Assembly: GCA_948567375.1 (NCBI GenBank)
Contig: OX419757.1
Location: 57,099,665-57,163,664, forward strand
Source of the DNA: Lunularia cruciata
Taxonomy: Eukaryota > Streptophyta > Marchantiopsida > Lunulariales > Lunulariaceae
Reading direction: 5' to 3'
Length of the DNA: 64,000 nucleotides
The translations under genes and the position numbers were made by a program. The notes beneath the pieces are model-generated. The model saw nothing but the letters and a program-made list of their open reading frames with translations. It was not told the DNA's origin and did no database searches. This document shows positions 1 to 9,519 of this stretch, piece by piece (positions within the stretch are counted from its first letter, which is position 1; every line of letters begins with the position of its first letter).

Positions 1-77
1 AATGTTTTTGGCCTTTGCCAATTCCTCCATGATATAATTATCCTTTAATTTTTGGGTATAGATTTTCTTATGCATAC

Positions 78-554
78 TATAAAAGACCAAAGAGAGAACT
101 AAGAGAGTGGAAGATCAAAAGAGAAAGTCACATTGGAAACACTTAAGTGAGGGAAACTCCAAATGCCTAGCATGAGCTTGGGCTTTGGTATTTATAGTGA
201 TGGAAGACAAGGCTCTTTAGAAGCATCCAAAAGAAGCTTCCCTCTTGGATCCATCATCTTGGAGTCCAAGCCAAGCTACTTGAGAGATTTCCAAGGAAAC
301 TTCCTTCTACAAGCCATCTACTTGTCATACAAGCTAAGATAGCTATTAAATTGATGTGCAAGTTACCCATCCTTGGAAGGTACTTAGAAGCTTCTCACCT
401 CAAAGTTTCCTAGATGCTTCTAGGGTTTTCTACCACAAAGGTTCCTAAACACTTCTAGCATATTCTTAGCATTCATAGATTATGCTAGTTTTACCTCATT
501 ATTGCTATATGTAGTTGATTCTACAAACTCTTTTGGTAACTACATATTGTTACA
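78..554 (-). repeat. 3' LTR of the chromovirus
   Basis: Similar over its length to 15649-16141, with conserved blocks such as 'cctagcatgagcttgggctt' in both. On the minus strand it starts TGTAAC. The other end reads TATA where the partner has TGTA, so the terminal TG is mutated. CATAC at 73-77 flanks it. Confidence 0.88.
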
Positions 555-566
555 CATTCTCCCACT
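555..566 (-). promoter_or_regulatory. Polypurine tract of the chromovirus
   Basis: The minus strand reads agtgggagaatg directly before the TGTAAC start of the 3' LTR. This is where the plus-strand primer of an LTR retrotransposon belongs, and it confirms the element's orientation. Confidence 0.7.
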
Positions 567-1478
567 ATTAGTTGGTGAATTACTCATTGCCATGGATGCT
601 TCAAATGCTTGGATAGCCTCTTTGTGCATTTTGAAGATGAGAATAGAGCTCCCATTTGGCATCATGAAGAGGGTACTCTTTCCAAAGGATCTTATACTTG
701 GTGTGTCAATGTATGTTGTGTTGGATGTCATGATATGCAAGTATACAATCAACCTCATATTCTTCATGATTACTAATATAGATTGGAGGAGGAGGAGGAG
801 GAGGTTGGATATGAGTATTGAAAGAATATGGGTTAGAAACAAAGGATTTTAACTGGGAGATATGGAATGTAAGGTGGATCTTCATGTGACTAGGAAAGCA
901 AGTTTGTAAGCAATGCAAGAAATGATCTAAATAATAATAAAATCCATTCCAATTAAGAGAGAGTTTACAAACTTGTCTTTCAAGAGAAAGAGGAAGGGGA
1001 AGAGGAAGGTTACTAGAGGAAAGCATAACCTTATCACCTATTTTAAAGGTTAGATCATGACAATATTGATCACCATATTTTTTTTATCTGTTTTGAGCAA
1101 CAAGGAGATGAGACTTGGCTTGATGTAAGGACTTAGATAGTATAGATAAGATAGTGGAAAATATATTTGACATGAGATCATGGTGGAACAAGAAGAGAAT
1201 TGGGATCAAGTGGATCTTGCCCATAATTAAGGAAGAAAGGAGAGAATCTGATACTTGCTTGCTTGGAATTATTGTAAGCAAACTTGGCAATTGCAAGACA
1301 AGTATCCTAATTAGTATGATGAACATTGATAAAGGCACATAACATATCTTTCAAGGTGTGATGTGCTTATTTCCCATCAGTTTGGGGATGATAGATTGTA
1401 GAAAAGGCAAGCTTGGTACAAAATAGCTTAAAAAGTGCTTGCCCAAATTTTTAGATGAATCAAGAACACTATCAAAGA
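567..1478 (-). pseudogene. Chromovirus pol 3' part: integrase C-terminus and chromodomain
   Basis: Continues the integrase interrupted at 1478. The first block (about 1478-1380) matches the stretch from the second catalytic Asp towards the end of the integrase core, with frameshifts. Around 1030-870 is the post-integrase motif (FKIGDKVMLSSSNL, ending in FHISQLKSF). Around 768-616 is a chromodomain: EEYEVDCIL, then, after one in-frame TGA where Arg is expected, YKILWKEYP and WELYSHLQNA. Chromodomains in this position bind modified histones and steer integration to heterochromatin. A run of prolines (about 800-780) links the two. Not functional. Confidence 0.82.
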
Positions 1479-1915
1479 TGTCACACCATTTGTAGTTTCG
1501 CATCTAGATGCTCGGACATTAGAGTTCCAGTGATAGTAGTTAGAGTTATTCTAGCAGTTTCTCAGAGACTACTTTTCGACGGTTAGATTTTGTGTTTGGG
1601 ATACTGATTTCACGGTGGGGCCCACCATTACTTTGCACCGTCGAGTGTGCCATCAGTGGGACCGTTAGGGTTTCAGTGGTAGCTCAAGTCCAGGGGGTAT
1701 AGTTTCAAAGTGAGCTCCAGAGAGCTCACTTCTCTGATGTTGAGCCTTCGAGTTCTTGGCTATGGTGGACAGAGGCCGGCGAGCGTCACCTGGATTCTCT
1801 ATGCTTGAGTGGGTGTGGTTTGACTGTAATCAGTGCCCAATTGTTGGCAGTCTATAGAGTGAGAGATCAAGTATTGATCTGAGTTGAGTTGAGTTGAGAG
1901 TTTTAAGCAATCTGA
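1479..1915 (+). repeat. 5' LTR fragment of the DNMT retrotransposon
   Basis: Matches 11395-11837 along its whole length (for example gacggttagattttgtgttt). It lacks the first 107 bases of the full LTR at 11288-11394. It ends just before a primer-binding-site-like sequence. Confidence 0.85.
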
Positions 1916-1926
1916 TTACATCAGAG
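1916..1926 (+). promoter_or_regulatory. Primer-binding site (degenerate, initiator tRNA-Met type)
   Basis: ttacatcagag resembles the usual plant site TGGTATCAGAG (8 of 11 matches) and lies at the inner edge of the 5' LTR. The mismatches may reflect decay. The exact LTR end is uncertain by a few bases. Confidence 0.5.
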
Positions 1927-2395
1927 AAGTGAAGTCAGGGGGGAATCGGGTGCAAGACTTTGAGTGTTGGTGGTATTTCCAAGCTCGGTAGATTGTGGTA
2001 GCTCAATTCAAGTTTAGTGTTTCCCTAGTGTGTAGAAGTTCAATTGATTGATGCAGATTTGGTAGTTAGGCGGACGGTGTGCGGAAGCGCTGGCCAAATT
2101 TTGAGCAAAGAAGGAGCAAATTTTGAGCAGTGTTGTGATTTTGAGCTCAAGAGGTGAAGGCATGACCAATTTGCTACGAGTTCGGCTCAGACAGTCAAAT
2201 TGAAGGTGGAGTTGGGAAGCTCTTCTCATGAAATTGTGATTTGGAAAACCCGTTTTGTCAATTTGGCTTGAGTAGAAAGTTAGCTGGGGATTTGGCGGAC
2301 AACCATCTTTAGGGTTTACGTCAGATTTTACGTCAGATTTTGGCCAGAATTGGGCTAGGGTTGTGGGCTATGAGAGGCTACGAAGGCCTAGAAGG

Positions 2396-2417
2396 GCCAG
2401 CAAGCCAGCTTGCTGGC
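2396..2417. repeat. Perfect inverted repeat in the retrotransposon leader
   Basis: Arms gccagcaagc and gcttgctggc pair perfectly around two bases. In the leader RNA this would form a strong hairpin, of the kind retroelements use for RNA dimerisation or packaging. That role is inference. Confidence 0.6.
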
Positions 2418-2487
2418 ATGAGGCTAGCTAGTTTAGAGTAGATCTTGGTCATTGGTTAGCAAAATCTGCCTTTCTTGCTAGATTGTG

Positions 2488-2556
2488 TGCAATAGGGTTT
2501 GACCCCTAGATCTCTTGATCCTAAACTGGTGCCCTAGCCAACTGGTCCACCCTCAC
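2488..2556 (-). other. tRNA-like sequence with Pol III A and B boxes
   Basis: On the minus strand, tggaccagttggctagggc (2549-2531) fits a tRNA A box/D arm and gggtcaaaccc (2505-2495) fits a B box/T arm. They are spaced about as in a tRNA. I could not fold a clean acceptor stem, so this is a degraded tRNA or the head of a tRNA-derived SINE, not a functional tRNA. Confidence 0.4.
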
Positions 2557-3022
2557 TTGTTGTCCTAGTGAATGTGCCATTGTTATCTATACACATGTAG
2601 CTTTGGCTAGGAGAGACAGTTTGATCCCATTCTTGGTGATCCTATTAGCTTAGGACTTAGATCCAAACTTCTCTTTTGTCAAATGCCAAATGGTGGCAGA
2701 GTCAATCCCGTGTTGTGTTATGAGATGGGGTGTTTTCGTTTAGATTTCTTGTGATTGGATCCCCTCCATTCTCTACTTCTTGTTTGTGCATCACGTTTGT
2801 GTGAGGTACCCTGAATTTTGAGCGTTGATGCTCTGGTGTGCTCTCGGTGGTGAGGCTGGAGTGATGACCAGTCAGACTACCTTTGTTTCTCTCTAGTGAG
2901 GCAGGAAGTGATGACCTGCAGACGGTGAGAGTGCGTGTTATGATGGCAGGTTACAAGTTGCCCTTTCCCCTAGTGTAGTTATCTTAGTTAGAGTTACATT
3001 AGTGGGTGGTGCTTAGTTAGTA

Positions 3023-5744
3023 TTGGCACTTGGTGGTGTTGGCACTTGGTGGGGTACTTGCGGTTGCGACTTGCGGTTGCAGTTGGTGGTTCGGGTTTGC
3101 TGTTGTGGTTACTTTGTCACGACAGAGTTTGTTGGAGATTCTAGAGGAGTTAGCCTTGCAATACGCAGTGGGTTTACTCGAAGTGGTGCTCGGTATCAAC
3201 CTGTATCTCAGGTCCCAATGAGGGAGGAGATTGACTCTGAGTTGGAGTTCGACACAAGAGCTGATTCAATTGAGAGTGCACTTGGTGTGTCCTGTGAGCC
3301 GGCCTGTCTCTCACTCAGGATGAACCTCTGATGGCTATTATGGTAGCACACCATGGACTAAAAAGGCAAGGAACCCCAACTCCATCATACTCCTCCAAGG
3401 CTAACACTCCAAGACTCAAGTCATTGCTCACTAGAGAACTCAATGAGAGAGAGATAGTTGCAAATGAAAGGATGATGAGTACCTCTTCACCCCTTGTTTA
3501 TATACTTGTGAAATAGTTATGTACCAAAGTTACTAATTACCATAGTAACTCAAGTTACTAGACTAAAAGTCAAGTAAAGTCAAAAAGTAGAAAGGAATAT
3601 CCATTCACATGGGCATATTCCCCTAAGCATGTGGTCTTATCTTGACCCAACCACTATGTCAAGGATTCCTTCACATGGGCTATCCTTGGACTAAAGAAGA
3701 ATCCAAAACAAAAAGGCTTGCGGGCCCAAGAGTTCTCAACTCTTTCCTCAAAGCCAAACACCTAGGAATAATACCAAGTCAACACACTACAATCCAAAAT
3801 AGTGGTGCTCATCTTTTCTACTTCCTCTAAAGTAAGGTCCCCTCTATCTTAGCTATGACTAACTTTAGCTAACCATGACTAATATAGAACCATCCTTTAT
3901 CTCTATATAAATAATATTTCTTAAGTACTTGTAATACCAAGTTAAATATCACAATACCACACACATGCACATATGGGTGTTACAGTCCGCACCGTTGTTG
4001 TGGGACATGGACGAGATTTATGGGGCCTCCAAAGGCCCTAGGTGTTACTTTGGTACAGTGGGTACCATTGAGTTGGATGACTTCATCCAGGAGTTTGATA
4101 GTTGGTGTGATCTGCAGCAGATGCGGAACCCGACTTTGTTCACACCCTTCATGGCATGGAAGGGGTTGTTTCAGCATCTGGAAGGTCCACCGATGGATGA
4201 CTACCATGAGTTCAAGAGAGCTGATTTGGAGGAGATTGAGTTATGGAGACAGTATTGGTCTCCACATTATGTCTCCATCACTTCAAGCTTGGTGGCCAGG
4301 AGTAGATCGGCTATACCCACGAGTTCTAGCTCGAGTAGTGTTGGTGGAGCTAGTGGAGGTGCACTAGCTGGAGATAGTGCTACTATGAGTGGAGGTACCG
4401 CTGCAGGAGGTGATGTGGTACCGAGGTTTAACCCCATGGTGGAGTTCTTTCTATGTTTGAGGCAGAACTACCAGGGAGTGCAAACTGACAAGCTGAGGAG
4501 CTTGCAAGAGTTCCAGCGGAAGGCTAGAGAGAGCCTACACGAGGCATACACTCGCATGAGGCGGCTAATCAGTTTCACTCAGGGAGTTACTGAGGCCTAG
4601 GCAGTATAGTTTTGGTATGGGATATTGGACAGGGAGTTGCGACGTAGAGTTTGTGATGCTACGTTGTTGCAGGCTACTTTGCCCACTTTGGCAGTAGTCT
4701 TTGGTTTGGCTGAGCGTATTGAGCTCAACCAAACCTTTGGTGGAGGAGAGAGTGGTGACATCTGGATTTGGTAGGGAGACCTCATCCACAGTTGTGACTT
4801 CTTCTAGAGTGTAACAGAGTGCACCACGCCCAATTGGTTTTCAAGGACAGGGTGGACAGCCCAGATCCTATGGAGCGAGTGGAGGGCCTAGTAGAGTTAG
4901 ACCCTTACCCTCATTTTTGAGTCAGCAGCAGCCTGTGAGTGGTGGTGTTGCTTGTTGGACTTGTGGTGGACCTCACCATAGGAGAGAGTGTACTTAGGGC
5001 AGCGGACCTGATACCTCTGGTGCATCACAGCCAGCACAGAGGTAGTGTGAGCATTGCCACAGATTTGGTCACACTAGTGACTGGTGTTTTGACCTACACC
5101 CGGAGTTACAGAGTGGTAGGGCTGCTATGGCAAGTAGTAGAGGAGCTCCAGTTCATGGAGGACGAGGTGGTAGAGGTGGTGGTAGAGGATCTACACCTAG
5201 TAGGGGTGCAGTACCTGCCCTTACTTCTGACACAGCTATGGCTACTTGGATTGAGTAGTTGGAGTAGAGATTGGCTAGTATGGCTATTGCTTAGAGGAGA
5301 TCAGATTTGGGTGCTAAGGCTTCCACCTCATATGCTGGTGATAGAGATGCTTTGTACTTCATGTGCGGAGCAGCACAGGTGGATGCATTTGCAGCAGTGA
5401 CTAGGAGTGCAGTACGTGCTCCAGAGCATAGAGGAGCATCAGTGGAGTTGGACCCACAGAGAGGAGAGGTTGGGAGACAGGTCAGACTTCCCCAGTCTTT
5501 CATGCTATTTGAGGCATTGCAGACGACATCCATAGTTCCTAGACGTCCCAGTGCAGGTGTGGTAGGTGGTGATGGAGTACATGATGGACTACTTGCTAGT
5601 CAGCCACCTACTACTACACAGACTGAGTCTAGCATGATGTTGGGGGCGGCTCAGCTGATTATGCGGCATCCTTTGTTTTCAGCCAGTGACATGTTTACAT
5701 TGGGAGTTGACCCAGCCCCAGTATTCTGGTTGGCTGCCACATAG
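3023..5744 (+). pseudogene. gag of the DNMT retrotransposon (split by a solo LTR)
   Basis: Structural capsid/nucleocapsid polyprotein that would package element RNA. The N-terminal part (to 3292) ends ...ESALGVS. The frame resumes after the solo LTR at 3989 as APLLWDMDEIYGASKG, so the two halves join in frame. A Ser/Gly/Ala-rich linker (4310-4410) precedes a capsid-like block ending FQRKARESLHEAYTRMRRL. TAG codons follow at 4598 and 4607. After a frameshift come two zinc knuckles: CWTCGGPHHRREC (4953-4991, C-x2-C-x3-H-x4-C) and CEHCHRFGHTSDWC (5046-5087, canonical CCHC). A Gly/Arg-rich stretch (about 5160-5200) follows, then a long low-similarity linker to 5744 that I do not recognise. Confidence 0.82.
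3293..3984 (-). mobile_element. Solo LTR inserted in the retrotransposon gag
   Basis: A 692-bp unit that starts TG and ends CA on both readings. On the minus strand it begins TGTAACACCC, a typical plant LTR start. GTCC flanks it at 3289-3292 and 3985-3988. Removing it with one GTCC restores the gag frame across the junction (LGVS to APLLWD). On the minus strand a TATA-like gtatataaac lies about 480 bases in, as expected for U3. No internal region is present, so it is a solo LTR left by recombination. Short open frames inside it are not genes. Confidence 0.82.
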
Positions 5745-6190
5745 TGTGAGAGTAGGGATGGTGTAGTTCCTACTACTAGAGCAAAGGTGGTTGGTAGTGG
5801 AGCTTACTTGGTTGAGGAGCATGGGATCCGTTCAGCAACCAGTGGTTTATGGAAGGCAGCAGCGGCTAGACTGGAGGAGTTGCCAGCTAGACCGGCCTTT
5901 GAGAGGGCACGGTTTACACCTTGTGTTGTCCTATTGGATAACCAGAGGGGGATTTTTGTTTGGTGGGACTTTCAGGGAAGGTCTATACACCACAAAGAGT
6001 CTTGTTAGACTTTGGTGCACAACCCCTTATGTTGGGGAAGGCTGTAGTTGTCGGTCTGGAGTTACGGAAGACCGATGTGGAGAGGTGTCCATTTTAGATC
6101 CAGACATCTCTAGGTGGTGGTTCAACATAGTACATCATACGTGGGGAGCTTGTTGTCTAGGTTCAGCATGGTCATCCGACTGATAGCTCG
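5745..6190 (+). pseudogene. Retroviral-type aspartic protease region of the DNMT retrotransposon
   Basis: Cuts the polyprotein in a live element. The pattern FQGRSIHHK, then after a frameshift LLDFGAQPLMLG (active site about 6008-6016), matches the Ty3 protease core. The catalytic D-[ST]-G reads D-F-G, which one C-to-T change in a Ser codon would explain. A hydrophobic stretch about 25 residues on fits the rest of the fold. Stops and a frameshift near 6000 show that it is inactive. Confidence 0.7.
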
Positions 6191-6670
6191 GTGGTGAGAG
6201 CTCAGGCTATTGCGACGATAGCTGAGTCATATGATGTGCTAGTTAGGGGAGCAGTGTTATACCCTATGGGTTTCAGCATTGACTATTGGGAGGAAACAAC
6301 CTCTTATAGATCTGGTTGGCAGTCTGGTGAGGGACGGGTATGTCGCCTACTAGTACGCTTCAGTAGTGGCAGTCTTGGCTCACTACAGTTTGGGACCATG
6401 GCATCATCAGTTTTAGCTTTCAGCGGTGCAGTTACTTGGCTTGGTGACTTGTTGGAGGGGAACGCCCATGCAGAGGATACTCCAGTACCAGAGGAGATCA
6501 CTTGGCTATGGAGTACGAGTGGGATTGTTCCATCCACCTTGGATGTTCCATTGTGGAGTTCAGAGGAGGCATTGCAGTAGCATGCAGATTAGTTGGTGTA
6601 GCAGGCTTGGAGTGGAGCCTTCGTACCATCAGGAGATGAGTGTGAGGATGAGCCTCCAGAGGCGATTGCT
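6191..6670 (+). other. Linker between protease and methyltransferase
   Basis: Partly open reading frame that continues the protease tail (to 6580). I recognise no domain. It could hold an N-terminal extension of the methyltransferase, but no PWWP or zinc motif is visible. Confidence 0.4.
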
Positions 6671-7683
6671 TTGACACCTCTGGATACCACACTCATTGCT
6701 TGGCAGTATCTAGTAGAGGGGATATGCCTATTGGAGTTGTTTGGTAGGATCAGCACCGGACTAGCTGCGGTGTTACAAGCGGGTATCCGAGTACAGAGGT
6801 ACTTGTATGTAGAGAGAGATGAGACTGCTAGGCGAGTCTCTCTACATCATGTTGCACACTTGGCCTATCGGTATCCAGAGTTATTACCGATGTCAGCAGT
6901 CAGAGGTTACCAGAAGGCCTTACCAGGAGACATTTCCTTACTGGGGCGTATGACCTAGAGAGACATAGGCCTATTCACTTGGTGAGTTCTGGATGGCCAT
7001 GTCAGGGACATACACGTGTGGGCCGCAGTTTGGGTCTTAAGGATCCTCGTTCTGGTGTGTTTTGGGAGATGTTACGGATACTACGCCATCTCCAGGTTCA
7101 TAAGTTTGTTTCTCTAGCTTACCTTTTGGAGAACGTTCCTTTGATGGGTGATTCTTGCACTAGAGTGGTGGCGAGTACACATCAGGTCCATTCTTGGATG
7201 GGACCTGCTGTATTGTTAGATGCAGCCAGAGTGGGATCACGCGCTCATCGTCTTCGTCTTTGGTGGACAAACCTCTTACCCAGAGAGGTTCTACAGCGTA
7301 GTTATGATGGGATTCAACGACTAGACCACATTCTTGTTGATGATATCTTGGATGTTGGGTGTCAGTCTCAGATAGTGGTAGTAGCTGATAGGTCACCTAT
7401 GGCAGTGGTGAACCTAGTTGGACAGCCTAGAGCCGCATTTCCCACACTCATGAGTTTCCCAGGCTCTCATGCTTTTTGAGAGGGAGGACCTGGACTTGTT
7501 TGGGACTCACAGTTATAGCAATTGGTGGAGCCCAACACGGATGAGAGAGAGCGGGCGATGGGTTTTTGCACCGGCATTACCCCTATTCCAGAGGTGTCAT
7601 AGGCATCCAAGCGTCAGGTGTTAGGTCAGGCTATGGAACTGAACTGGTTGACTTGGATTGTGAGCCTTGGCTTGGCAGAGTAG
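6671..7683 (+). pseudogene. C5-cytosine DNA methyltransferase (DNMT3-like) domain of the retrotransposon
   Basis: Transfers a methyl group from S-adenosylmethionine to cytosine C5. Motifs appear in the right order. Motif I (SAM binding) is LLELFGRISTGLAAVLQAG, about 6728-6785. Motif IV is GWPCQGHTR with the catalytic Cys at 7000-7002, followed by GLKDPRSGVFWEMLRIL. Motif VI is ENVP (7129-7140). Motif VIII/IX is LLDAARVGSRAHRLRLWWTN (about 7213-7275). Motif X is ERERAMGF (about 7546-7569) with LGQAMELN (7621-7644). The LLDAA...AHRxRLWW pattern resembles DNMT3 more than DNMT1/MET1. The size, about 325 residues, suits a bare catalytic domain. It lies between protease and reverse transcriptase, in the direction of pol. 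It is broken by a TAG and frameshift near 6956-6979, a TGA at 7480, and TAG codons at 7516, 7600 and 7681. Confidence 0.9.
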
Positions 7684-8039
7684 CATAGGATGCGCTTGAT
7701 AGGCATCACCACTCGGACACTTGTGAGCCTTGTGCCTATCGAGACAATTCAAGCACATGTTGGGGGCAATGGACCGAGTGGACATGGTATTCTTGGGACA
7801 CATCCAATAGCTACTAGGGAGAGTGGTCTACTTGGAGTCCATCCAGGTGAGCATGGGCTACTTGGATTACACCCTTGGTCCACATGGGATGCAGCTAGAG
7901 GACGTGTGGAGCTTGCAACCAGAGTGAAGGGAGTTTTTCACACAGAGGTTGGGACCTCTAGTGGTCGAGAGCATGACACTATTGCTCCTAAGGGCCCAGT
8001 GTAGCAGTCAGTCAGTACGTCTTCCACTCCTACTACAAT
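7684..8039 (+). other. Linker between methyltransferase and reverse transcriptase
   Basis: Mostly open (7690-8004). It contains three spaced copies of a short motif, GILGTHP, GLLGVHP and GLLGLHP, at about 7774-7884. No known domain. It may be a flexible spacer or a region processed by the protease. Confidence 0.45.
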
Positions 8040-9500
8040 TACAGAGGATACTTGGGAGCCACATCTTGGACCCAAGCTTACTGGAGAGGAAAGACGGAGA
8101 GTTTGGAGGTTCTTGAGGAGTCACACGAGTTGTTTTGCCTTCAGTATGAAGGATTTGGGTGCTCTGAAGAGACCTGGTATACGGATTGAGCTGACTAGCA
8201 ACACACCAATTTTTTGACGTCCTTATCGATATAGTGATATGGAGAGGACATTGATTTAGAGCCGGAGTAGTGACCTTTTTGAGGCTGGTTTGGTGGAGAT
8301 TTCACATGGAGAGTATGCATCAGCAACAGTGATGCTAGCCAAGAAGGATATGCATGGCAACTATACAGATAGGCGGATGTGTGGAGATTACTGTCCTATC
8401 AACCGACAGACCAGGGCTGATTGGTATGCCATGCCTACACCGGAGGAGATTTTTGATGCGATTGGGCATACAAACGTCTTTAGTACTTTGGATCTTTGAG
8501 CAGGATATCATCAGTTGCCGATCAGGGAGGAGGATAAGTCCAAGAAAGCATTTTGGGCTATTGATCCTCACGGCAAGGATGTGTTATATCAGTAGAGGTT
8601 CTTACCTTTTGGGTTGAAGAACGCTCCTGCTGAGTTCCAGAGGGTCATGCATAGGATCCTAGCTGGATTGGATTTTGCTCGGTGCTATATTGATGACATT
8701 TTGGTTTATAGCACTACTGTGGAGGAGCATGAGAGACAGTTGTTGGAGGTGTTTGAGAGGTTGAGATCTCATGGACTAAAACTACATTCTGGGAAGTGTA
8801 GGTTCTTCCACGAGCAGGTTGAGTATTTGGGTCACACTATCTACCCCGGAAGACTTGGTGTTCAACAAACCAAGGTGGAGGCTATTGCACATATTCCTCG
8901 GCCTACGGATGTGAGCAGAGTGCGAGCATTCCTTGGGTTGGCAAACTTCTATCGTCGCTATGTTAGAGGATTTAGTTCCATTGCCAAGGCCTTGACGAAG
9001 CTAACCAAGCTTACACAAGAGTGGTGTCGGGGAGATGAGCAGGAGAGAGCTTTTGTAGAGCTCAAGGAGAGGTTGACATCTGCTCCTATTTTGAGGAGAC
9101 CGATCAGGGGATGACCATTTCAAGTTCATACTGATTGGAGAATGCTGGGGCTTGGAGCGGTGCTCACCCAACATGATGATGAGGGAAGGAGTTTGTGGTG
9201 GCCTATGCTAGTCGCTCCAACAATTCAGCGGAGGCGAAGTATAGTTCATATGAGGGAGAGTGCTTGGCAGCAGTTTGGGCAGTAGCACATTTCCGATGTT
9301 ACCTATTTGGTAACCCCTTCACTCTCATCACTGATCATTAGCCGCTGAAGTGGTTGATGGAGTCCAACAAGCTTTCAGGGAAGCTTGCACGATGGGCTTT
9401 GATTTTACAAGAGTATGATTTCACGGTTGTTCACAGACCTGGAGTGGTGAACCGTGATGCAGATGGGTTGAGTAGAAACCCATGTCCCAGCCAGTAGGAT
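8040..9500 (+). pseudogene. Reverse transcriptase and RNase H of the DNMT retrotransposon
   Basis: Copies element RNA into DNA and degrades the RNA strand. Visible in order: FEAGLVEISHGEYASATVML and RMCGDY (template grip), FSTLDL with TGA where Arg is expected before AGYHQLP (about 8485-8520), LPFGLKNAPAEFQR (8602-8643), the catalytic YIDDILVYS (8686-8712), and LGHTIYPGRLGV. The connection ends FLGLANFYRRYV. RNase H follows from about 9118 with GLGAVLTQHDDEG, a one-base frameshift near 9185, FVVAYASRS, LITDH-stop-PLKW (TAG at 9339) and HRPGVVNRDADGLSR. Stops at 8257, 8497, 8593 and 9111 are further breaks. A Ty3/gypsy enzyme; I did not assign its clade. Confidence 0.9.
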
Positions 9501-9519
9501 CAGACCGGAGCACATTGGC

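Larger units (their letters stand above)
1927..3022 (+). other. Leader of the DNMT retrotransposon
   Basis: No supported protein. It holds a strong inverted repeat (2396-2417) and a tRNA-like stretch on the minus strand (about 2488-2556). Two similar short blocks at about 2850-2920 both contain 'gtgatgacc'. The gag start codon could not be fixed. An ATG at 2943 is out of frame with downstream gag, and an in-frame TAG occurs near 2996. Confidence 0.5.

Noticed and set aside
3331-3830. Two short open frames between the gag halves
   Set aside because: They lie inside the solo LTR (3293-3984) and have no domain.
6671-7683. The methyltransferase as a host gene beside a transposon
   Set aside because: It lies in line with pol between protease and reverse transcriptase, has no introns or own promoter, and shares the same decay pattern.
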